NCBI GenBank assembly: GCA_031835245.1
Contig: JAVKOQ010000618.1
Location: 1-23,474, forward strand
Direction of reading: 5' to 3'
DNA length: 23,474 nucleotides
Origin: Balamuthia mandrillaris
Taxonomy: Eukaryota > Discosea > Longamoebia > Balamuthiidae
Shown here in pieces: positions 8,244 through 19,900 of this stretch. A model generated the notes under the pieces. The model worked only from the letters and a program-made list of their open reading frames with translations, was not told where the DNA came from and did no database searches. How positions within the stretch are numbered: the stretch's first letter is position 1; the number at the start of each line of letters is the position of its first letter. Made by a program: the position numbers and the translations under genes.

Positions 8244-9401
8244 ATGTGGGGCGTCTCTCGACACAGTAGCCTTTCGCCATCGATGTTGGTGCGAGAATCT
8301 CTGAACGTATTCAAGCGAGCACAGAAAGAGCTTAGTCTCAGCAACCGGAACGTTAGCGCGATGCTTTCGCGCCCGGCTTCCTCATTCTGGCCCAACAACA
8401 ACAACACAAGGAGAGGGCTTTCGACCTCGTCGATGACCGGACCCTTTTCCTCCACTACCCCCACGAGGTACGATGAGGACGAGCAAGAAGAGGACTTTGA
8501 TCCAGAGGCTCCACCACCACCTGAACTAGAGGAGGATGAGGAAGGGAGGCGAGTGTCTAGGAGGAGACAGCCGCTAACGCCAGCCATGCAAAAGGAGATC
8601 GCCGCGAGAAGAGAACTCGTGGCAGCACACATGATAGAAGAGTACAAAGACCAACACGACGCAAGGCCGCTGCTCGACTATCGCGTCAAGGAGCTGATCC
8701 ACTTGCTGCACCGGCGCGACCCCGAGGAGTGGACGGTGGAGCGTCTCAGCCTCAAGTTTGGCCTGAAAAAGACGCGCGTCACCGCCATCATTCAGTTCAG
8801 GGACAAGGAGTTGGAGCTGTTGGGCAGCGGCGAGCGCCTCAGCTGGCTGGCCCAAGAAATGGCGGAGCAGTACTTTGGCTCTGTGGCGCGCCTGCCTGGA
8901 GACAAGACCCTTTTGGAGGAGGAGAGGGGCTCTGCGCACCCTTCCACCCTCCAGCCTGCCATGGAGGACATGGACGAGGAGGCCCTCCTTGAGCACCGCA
9001 TAAACATTAGACGGGCCAAGCACCGCTCCGCCTTACAACCTCCCAAGGAGGAGCTGCCGCCCCAACCTCCGCAACCCGCATCCAAGGAGGAGCAAGACCC
9101 CAGGTTTGCCGGTGCTGAGAGGGAACCAACTATCATTGCTCGCCCCTATCCCAAGCACCCTTGGACCGGCAAGAAGTACACTCTAGTGGAGGCGGATGAC
9201 CCCAAGCCCTTTGCTGGACGAAAGCATCGCCTCAACGACGCCACGCGGCTCATTTTGGTGCGGGACCCGAACGGAGTCTTTAGAACTGCCTCCTGGAAGG
9301 AGCGCAGGGAGATCACCTTGGAGGACAAGCGTGGATTCCCTCAGAAAAAGTACAGACCGGCAGAGGAGAGGCGTTTCTTTGCTGGCGATCAGCGGCCCTA
9401 G
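8244..9401 (+). CDS. Probable mitochondrial protein with Bot1/mS45-like motif
   Basis: Single uninterrupted frame of 385 aa, the only intronless gene here. The first about 60 residues are rich in Arg, Ser and Leu with almost no acidic residues, typical of a mitochondrial presequence. An acidic/proline stretch (DEDEQEEDFDPEAPPPPE) follows, then a helical block around residues 120-200 with RDPEEWTVERLSLKFGLKK and RVTAIIQFRDKELE, which looks like a helix-turn-helix. This last motif resembles the Bot1p family (eukaryotic mitochondrial regulator; mS45 of the fungal small mitoribosomal subunit). The C-terminal third is basic and proline-rich, with GRKHRLNDATRLILVRDPNG. A mitoribosomal role is an inference from that motif; a neugrin-like or otherwise unknown mitochondrial protein is possible. 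The ATG at 8244 was chosen because it begins the presequence and the frame upstream has no ATG. Confidence 0.55.
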   Translation: MWGVSRHSSLSPSMLVRESLNVFKRAQKELSLSNRNVSAMLSRPASSFWPNNNNTRRGLSTSSMTGPFSSTTPTRYDEDEQEEDFDPEAPPPPELEEDEEGRRVSRRRQPLTPAMQKEIAARRELVAAHMIEEYKDQHDARPLLDYRVKELIHLLHRRDPEEWTVERLSLKFGLKKTRVTAIIQFRDKELELLGSGERLSWLAQEMAEQYFGSVARLPGDKTLLEEERGSAHPSTLQPAMEDMDEEALLEHRINIRRAKHRSALQPPKEELPPQPPQPASKEEQDPRFAGAEREPTIIARPYPKHPWTGKKYTLVEADDPKPFAGRKHRLNDATRLILVRDPNGVFRTASWKERREITLEDKRGFPQKKYRPAEERRFFAGDQRP

Positions 9402-9809
9402 GACATGCTCTCTTTTCTCTCTCTCTCTCAGCTTCCTGTCTTCTCTCGTTTTCACCGTGGTGTACCCACATTTGACTCCTCGTGTAATCGCCTGAGGGGC
9501 TGTCTGCAATGGCTTTGTTTTTTCTGAATATACAATGGCTCCTCAGATTTGCTATGTTTGGGGGGTGGTGCCCTTTCGCGGAACAACGACGAAAAATCTC
9601 ACTTCCCATTATTTTTTGTTTTTGTTGGACAACCTTTCGCGGCAACCTGTACTGTACTCACTTTTTTTTTGCCTCTTCCGCTGACCAAACTTTGTTTTTG
9701 GAGGTTGGTACGATTTTTTGAAGAAAGAAAAGCAGCCTAGCAAAAGCGTGCGGCAAAGCGTAGCTTGAAACTTACAACAGAAACATTTTAATCAAAAGAA
9801 ATTTGGAAG
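9402..9809. promoter_or_regulatory. Intergenic region before Rho GTPase gene
   Basis: 408 bp between two plus-strand genes. A CT-rich stretch at 9409-9458 probably belongs to the 3' UTR of the upstream gene. CCTTTCGCGG occurs twice (9572-9581 and 9633-9642), resembling E2F-type TTTSGCGC sites, followed by T-rich runs. No conserved reading frame or RNA gene was seen. Confidence 0.45.
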
Positions 9810-10668
9810 ATGAGTCAGGAAGTGAAGTGTGTGGTAGTTGGAGATGGTGCGGTAGGCAAAACATGTGCTCTCATCTCTTACACCGAGAACAAATTCCCAA
9901 AAGAGTATGTCCCAACCGTCTTTGACAACTACGAGGGTAAATGACCAACCTCCGCTTCAAAGTTTTATTCTCTTCCTTTGCATACTCGTTCCTCATTTTA
10001 CTCATTTCTCAACAGCACAAATTTTGGTAGAGGGACAAGAGGTCAAATTTTCTCTGTGGGATACAGCAGGTCTCCTTTCTTTCTCACCACTATGTTATGT
10101 TTGTTTTATGTTTGTTTTATGTTTTTTTTTTTGGTTTTTCAGTCCTCTCATTGTTGCTAAATCAAAAAACAGGACAAGAAGGCTATGCGCGGATCCGTAC
10201 GCTTAGTTACCCCAAAACAGATATCTTTCTCCTTTGCTTCTCCGTGGTGAACCCCTACTCCTTTGAAAACGTAAAAGAAACATGGCTTCCCGAGGTAATT
10301 CCAACTCATTCCCTTTTGTTGAAGTTTTGCGTTTGTACGTCGTCCTCTGCTCACTTCTATGTTCCCAGTTGAAACACTATTGCCCAAACGTGCCGATTAT
10401 ATTGGTTGGCACAAAGATAGATTTGAGGGATGACCCCAAGACGCTGGAGGAGCTTGCTAAAAGCGGCAAAGCACCCATCACACCGGAGGCGGGCCAGAAG
10501 ATGGCCGCTGAGATCAAAGCTATCAAGTACCTGGAGTGCTCCGCCCTCACGCGAAAGGGCTTGAAGAACGTTTTCGACAACGCGCTGACCGCGGTGGTAT
10601 GCAGCGAGAACCGTGGCGCTGCCGCTGCCCCTGCTGCTGCCAACAAGAGGAAGTGTAACTTGGTGTAA
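9810..10668 (+). CDS. Rac-like Rho-family small GTPase
   Basis: Membrane-bound switch controlling actin and polarity. Exons: 9810-9936, 10016-10069, 10173-10294, 10369-10668; introns of 79, 103 and 74 bp; phases agree, 200 aa. G motifs: GDGAVGKT (P loop, residues 11-18), VPTVFDNY (switch I), LWDTAGQE (switch II), GTKIDLRDD plus a Rho insert, and ECSAL (G5). The TKxD box, WDTAG and DLRDD favour Rac over Cdc42 or Rho. It ends in a basic patch and CAAX box (KRKCNLV), so prenylation is expected; the Ala-rich hypervariable region is unlike animal Racs. Two departures from Rac consensus are clear: KTCALISY instead of KTCLLISY, and QEGYARIR instead of QEDYDRLR in switch II. Catalytic Gln62 (equivalent to Gln61) is kept, so GTP hydrolysis should be possible. 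Confidence 0.95.
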
Positions 10669-10896
10669 AGAAGAAGAGGAAGAAAAGGAAGTCAACAAAG
10701 AGAAAAAAAGCAGACCATCAACACAAACCAATAACCAAGAGAGAAGTCCAACTCATAAAGAGAAGAAAAGGAAGAAGGTTTTAGTTAAATACACTTTTTT
10801 TAAAAAACAGAGCAAAAGTCTAAACAAAGTGGTCCAACCACCTTTTCAAAAAGACAAAAAAAGTATACACAAACAAAACGGGGCGAAGAAGGTCGT
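10669..10896. other. Convergent 3' region Rho GTPase / kinase
   Basis: 228 bp between two stop codons; A/G-rich on the + strand with several AAAAAA runs. It is likely to be two facing 3' UTRs. No clear polyadenylation hexamer was assigned and no conserved frame was found. Confidence 0.5.
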
Positions 10897-13427
<2,531 letters not shown>

Positions 13428-13976
13428 GGCTGCAGCTCTTCGCGCGCCGCTATATCGATAATCCGCTCTACTCGTTTTCGAAAAAGAGTTGGTTTAAGTT
13501 TTTTTAGTTTGTTTTTGAAAAAAAAAGTGTGGTTCGATCTTCTTCGCCCTTGTGTGTTGCGCTTTCTTCTTTTACTTTTCGCTTAAACGCGCTGCTTTCC
13601 CCGCCCAAGCCCCACGCGTCTTCCAATGTCAAAAAAAAAAAAAGCAAAGTTGTTTCGTTAAAAAAAAAACAACCACCAAGTGCTGCTGCGTCTTCGCGCA
13701 CTCCGCTGATGCTAATTTGAATGACCGTCCAGCACACCTCCACCACCACTGCCGCTTCTTCTTTGTTTAAAAAACGTGTTTTCTGTTGTAAAAGCAAAGG
13801 AAGGTATGCTATGCGTGAATACTACGAAAATAGGCGAAAGCAACTGCTCCTAATACATGCGGAAATGGAGGCGCTTGTGCCTTAAAATTGTTCTAGGAAA
13901 GCTTCGGTGGAGTTTCCGAATTTTCGAACATCTTCCGCTTGTCGAAATTTCGTGTGTTGATAGATTTCAGGACGAC
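13428..13976. promoter_or_regulatory. Divergent upstream region kinase / URB1
   Basis: 549 bp, the longest non-coding gap. It has CG-rich pieces (TTCGCGCG near 13440, TTTCCCCGCCC near 13597, TTCGCGCAC near 13692) among long A and T runs. An in-frame ATG at 13857 would extend URB1 by 40 residues, but that extension has no recognised match. No RNA gene was identified. Likely a shared promoter with 5' leaders at both ends. Confidence 0.45.
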
Positions 13977-16900
13977 ATGAGAGCAAAACGGAAAGAAAAA
14001 AAAAAGGAGAGCGAGATGGAAAAGAATGGAGCGAGCACAAAACCTTCGGGAGGAGAGGAGCATGAAGAAAAGAACGCGTCGTTCGAGTCCTTGAAAGAGT
14101 TTCTTGCTGCCATTAACTCCGAACTTGAAGATGACAATCTAACCGGTACCGGCCGACCTTGATCTCTGTTTCACTCTAATAATCCCTCTTCGGCACTGAC
14201 TATCTTGTTTTCCCGTTTTGTTTTGTTTGTTTTCTTCAGCGCTGCGGGTTTTCAAAGCACAAGTGGAAGGACGAAGCCCGGCCAAGAACAAAAAGTTTGA
14301 TCTGTTGACGGAGTACTTGCTCTCCTCTCCGGAGTGCGTTGAAATATTTCGCATCTGGCAAACGTACCACAAAACTGTAAGCTTCTCTTTTTTATTTTCC
14401 TTCTCGTTTTTGTGTAGCGGCCTTGTTTAGTGTTCACTTCTCTTGTGAACAAAGGCAAGAGGTTCTCAAATAACTATTGCTGCTGTGGAGGCGCTCACCA
14501 CCATTCTGAAGCGTAACACTGCCGCTGCCACCAAGCATGTTAACCTCTCTATTTCGCGACAGGTACACCTTCTCTCCTCTCCTCTGCTCCTCTGCTCTTC
14601 ACTTGTTTTACTTTGGTTGCCCCACAAACAACAAAGGTATTGCGCACCGGCATGAAAGCTATTTATGGCACGCTAGAGTCGGAATACTTTCATGCCATCA
14701 TGGCTAGCCTGCGGTTGCTTACAGCGTTGGCACGCAACAACGCAACGAGTGCTCGTACTCTTGTCAACACCTTCAACTTTTCTCTCAAGGTCGGTTGCAC
14801 CTTAGTTATCTTTACCCTCCACCCTTGTTTCCATTATGGTTGGCTAAATGGGATGTTGTTTTTCAACACGGTAGACACTGCCAAGGGTTTCTACTATGCG
14901 TCAAAAGGATCGTTCCTTGGACCGCAATGCAGAAAAAGGTCTTTACTTCTTTCTCTCTTCTCCATTCTACCTGAAGGCATTATTCAATGTTTGTATTTCT
15001 TTTTCCCTGTGATCATAAAGACGTCAGAACGCATTTCCTTCGCTTTTGTATGGCTTTTATGCGCAGTGGCGAGGGTAGCATCACATACGAGTTCCTTAAC
15101 AAAGCACAACCTGTCCTTTCTCTGATCTGGAAGGGCTTGCCAGACGACCCGCCTCAACTCGTGCAGGAACTGTTGGAATGTTTGGCGCAAAACGCGCTGC
15201 CACAACCGACCCTACCAAAAGCCATCCTACTTTCTTCTCTCTATACCATACAGGCATTTGAGCAGGTACGAATGTGTCATGTTGTTAATGATCGTTTATG
15301 AAGGCTAACGTAAAACATTAACCATACAGCTAGGAGTGGCGCTGCGGGTGGCAAGCGAGCGAGGTAATACACAATCGCAAAAAGTTCTTAAACGGTTTAT
15401 CCTTCTTCTGTGCTGCGACCGCGAGAAAGGCATTTGTTCTCAACACCCTGCGTATGTTGAAAAACCTCAGGCATCTATTTCTGTTTAACTAATCTATTTT
15501 TGCGTGGCCACATTCCAGCTGGGCTGCTGCATCCAGTGAAAAACTCCTATCCTTTAAACACAAAGAGCATGATGGAAGTTCTACATCTGTGGCTCCTTCT
15601 GTGCTACGACTTGTTCTTGCTCTCTCTGGAGCTAACACAGACCCGCTGCAACAAGATACAGTTCTCCGTGTTCTTGCCGCTTCCCCAGAACTACTTCCAG
15701 AGTACATTTCGCCTCTCTCTCTCTCTCCTATGCTCATCCGTCTCTTCTCTTTAGGTTTGTTGATTCGTTGTTACAACTGCGATAGGTATTTGGAAAAGGT
15801 GTCCTATTCATGGGAAGCGCGATTTTCGCTGGTTTGGCTGGCAAACGCTCGTTTCCTATGTCGTTTGCTGTCCTTGCCACCACCGCCGATGCCCACACAC
15901 CACCGCCCCAATGCCTCACAGGCAGCAGTGCTGCTGCAACACTGGCTGCCTCCACCTGCCATTCACCGTCTACTGTTGAGCAAAGGCCTGCAACATTCCC
16001 ACAAGATCGTTCAGTTCTACACGCTTCACATCATCCATTCCCTTTTTGCACGCTTGCCTTCTGCTCTGTGGCTGTCTACCTCTGCTACTGCATCACCTTC
16101 TTGGGCGTCACGCATGCGACAGCATTTGAAGCAGAAGTTGAGGAAGCGAATGCCTGATATACAGACGTTGTTACCTTTGCTGCGACCTCCTTCTGCTGCA
16201 CCACTGTCTTCTCAATCTAACAAAGAAGACAGCATGGCCATAGAAGAAAAAGAAGAGGAAGGAGAAAATGCAGAGCCAGAATCCTTGCTCTACCTTCAAG
16301 CACTGCGGGTATTGCATAAATACCAACAATGGCTACCCGAGACATTAGTAGAAAGTCGCTTTTCTTATGCAAAACTGATTCCAGATGACGTGGAGCAGCA
16401 ATTTGCTCCTGCCCTGCAACTTGTTACCCTCAAGGTGTTAGCTCACGCCTTGAGACAACTTATTTGGAGCCCTTGGGCTGCAGCTGGTACACTTCTCTCA
16501 CCCTCCCTCTCTCTCTCTCACCCTCTCTTCCTCTCTTCTCGTCTCTTCTATTCAAGCTGAACAATTTTTTTTTGTTCTCTTTAAAGGATCTTCTAAGCTG
16601 GTCAGCACAAGCAGAGTGGCCATCCTTTTGAGATTATACGTGAACACACCACGTGAAGGAATTCGCAAGGCAGCAGGCGAGGTACTTCAAGGAATGCTCC
16701 GTGCTACCCAGCTTTTCGAGGAAGACCCTTCTGAGCTGGCCACATGGTTGAAACATCTATCCGCCGAGACAGTTCCCTTTTTGCTATCTGCATTGGAGGG
16801 CTGCCTTGGCCCTCACTCTCACAGATACACAGATGGCCTAGCTGCTGCCCTTCATCGCCACCACGATGAGCTATTAACAGCTCTACAACAACCTTCCGCT

Positions 16901-19900
16901 ACACACGATGTTTTGCACAATTCGTTGTTCTTGGAGAAAGGTCGGCTGACACCCTGTTGCAGCGCCCTTGTGGTATGCGCATTGAGCATGCTTTCATCCT
17001 TATCTGCCGTTGCTGAGGTGGAGGAACTACAGCAGCGCCAACGGCGGTACTTGGTTGCTGTTTTGATGGATATACTGCGGAGCCACAGTCTGGCACATGC
17101 AATGTTCTTAGCCAGGCTTGTTGCAACGGCAGCGACTGTGGTGGCAGCAGAGCAGGACCAGAAAGAGGAAGACGAAGAAGAGGAGCGAGAGAGCGACCAT
17201 CATCATCGCGGCAACGATGTGGCCATGAAAGTTGTGTTGCCATCCTTTCAAGCTCAAATCGCGGCCTGCCTTGACCCTAGCGAAGGAAAAGCTGCCATGC
17301 CTCTTTCCTTGTTGCCAAGAAACAATGCCCTTTCCTCCGAGACTATCGCAAAGGTGCAACAACGGGTCGTCGGGTACTTGCGCCATCATGCTGATGATGA
17401 CGATGTTCGATTTGACAGGGTCATAGACGAGCTTATAGCGGATTACCCGAATGTCTCTCTCTTTGAGCTGCCCTTAATACATCAACTGGTCGCACCATCT
17501 TCGCCATCAGAGCGCGAAGAGGAAGGAGCGGAAGATAAGCTACGAACGAATAAGGAATGGACATTCCTCCGGCGGCTGCCCTTTTCGGTTGCGCTGATGT
17601 GTAGTGCTTCTCGATTAGGATTTCTTTTGTTGCCCCGCATAAAGCGTTTAGTACGAGGGTCACTGGAGCGATATCTGCTCCTCACTCGTTCTGCTGACAA
17701 CGAGGAAACACGAGAACAACTGCTATTGTCGGCATGCCAACAAGTCATGTTTCATCTATCGGCCAGTACACGCCTTGTGCTATCGCTGGAGCAAGGAGAC
17801 GGGCAGAGGCGCCTCTATCAAGATGCTCTTCAGCATATTCTCTTCTTATTCCACCTTTTGCAGCGCATCGTTACTTTCTCGTCATCAACAGCTTCTGTGA
17901 CGATACAGTCAGATGCTACTACCACCCCTCTCACCCCGCTGGGTTACCTGCTGCAACATCCTCTATTTATTAGCCTATTCCTTTATCAACATGGCAATGA
18001 GACCAGCACAGCTTCCAAGTTGTCGGAGGGAGTTACAACGTCAGCGCTCTTGACCTATGGTACAATATTGCTTTTTAGATATCTTGTCTCTTTGTTATTG
18101 CTTTTTTCTGTTGTGCTCATTGTATGCTTCCTGGCTTAAACTGTAGGCATCTTTGATAGTGTTCTGGAACCAGCTCTCTCCCACGCCAAGCATGACCGCA
18201 AGAGTTTCTCGGCCATAGAGCAACTACTGCGGCCTTACATGGAGCGAGTGGCTTTCACTATACAGCTCGAGATTGCCGCTTTGCAGAAGAGTTTTGCTTC
18301 CGCTGGTAGCGGTGCTTCTTCCACTCCTTCTCAAGCGCTAACACTAGCTCGGTTGTTTTGTGGCTATTATTCCTCCTCCTCTGCTGGTGACAGCAACAAC
18401 AGCATTGTCAACAAGACGATGCTACATAGACTTTTGTCATTACCGTTGGGCGTTTTGCAAGCAAGCGGCAGGGGTGATTCATCTCCATACCATCACTATG
18501 GACGGCTGCTTTTGGACATTCTGCAAGTGGCCAGCAGAGACAATGACCATAGCGCTGATGACAGTGGTTATATCATACAGTTGGAACTTAACGACTACCG
18601 CCGTCTCTTAGAGCTGTCTGCTATACCAAATCGATTGCAACAGAGCAACGACAGCAACGAAGAGTTCTCATTCTTTTTGCACAAGTACATCTACAAACTA
18701 TTGAGCTTACAGACTCGATCTGCCACCACTACCAACAACTCGGCGGAGGCTGTTCCATTCTCATCACCGGATTACGTTGTAGCCACTGATAAGGCATTTC
18801 TCAAGAGCACCCTTGACCTCTGCTTTGCGTCTTTACGACAGCGCCTCAACAAAAAAATAAGTGACCAAACAGACACAAACGCTGCAGTGAATGTGTTGGC
18901 TTGCCTTGTGACCTCTTCCTCTCGCTTGGCTGCCTGTTTTCATGGCTTCTTTTGTGAACAGGTAATAGGCGGAAGTTGGTTACTACCTAGCAGTTCTTCT
19001 CCTTCATTATCTTCTTCCTCTTCGGGCAAACGAAAACGAAGCAACAACGAGCAACAAGAAGGAACGAAGGGTCAACCACAACAGCAACAGTCGGCCGAGT
19101 TGCTGTTGCATTTCTTGCCGGTGTTATTAGCTTATTGCCAGAGAGCGTGTCGTCAAAGTAACAACGATGGTTGTGTGAGCGTGGAGAAGGAGGAGGAGAA
19201 GAAAGAGAAGGTAGAGCTTCCAGAGCTCATCCGTTACCTTCGCAGCAGTGACTGTTTGTTGGAATTGGCTAAGCTGCTATCGGCGCCAAGTAACAGATTG
19301 CGGCACCAACAAACTAGTCCAGTGGCTGACCTGATGGACAGTCTTATACGGATGTGCCCTTTGCAAAGCGAAACAGAGCGAGAATCTCTTGCAAGAGCAG
19401 CATTTCCAGAGTTAACCACAGCCTCTTCAGAACAACTAGCAATCACAACGCAAACAAAGGAAGAGGACAAGTCATCGCCATCTATATCGTGGTTCCGTGT
19501 AGCATGCTCCCTCCTTCGTCCCCGTTCACTGTTCGTTGCAGCTTGTGTGGATAGATGCCTCTTGCAGTCTTCGTGCCTGCGCTATAACGAGACTGACAAC
19601 AGCGATCTGCAACGGTTTGTCTCGCTCATACCTCACTTCATTCCATTGTTAGACAAAGCAGCGGCTGAACAAGTTTCGGAGGCTATGGAAGAAGATGAAG
19701 AGTCTGAGCGAGCAGAAGAGATCTTGTTGCAAAAGGTTCTTAGCTTCATCAACGAAACTCTATTAGTGGTAGCCCAGGATGCACATGAGGATCAGCATTC
19801 TCGATACGCTTCTGTCGAACGGGCAGTGGCGGAAGGAATCATCGCTCCTCTATTGGAAAAAGTTGTGAAATCATCATTATGGCTAGAACGGGACAGCATC

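Noticed and set aside
13528-13542. GGTTCGATC resembling a tRNA B box
   Set aside because: No A box at the right distance and no cloverleaf can be drawn in the surrounding A/T runs.
13857-13976. URB1 start at the upstream in-frame ATG
   Set aside because: The extra 40 residues have no recognised family similarity, while the ATG at 13977 begins a basic N-terminus of the usual kind. Kept only as an alternative.
14794-14874. URB1 exon 4 donor at 14794 giving FSLKVDTAKGFYYASKG
   Set aside because: This join reads well at first, but the next exon then falls out of phase. The donor at 14790 gives TLPRVSTMRQKDRSLDR, fits the following exon and resembles the family's TLYTLVTKRDSKG.
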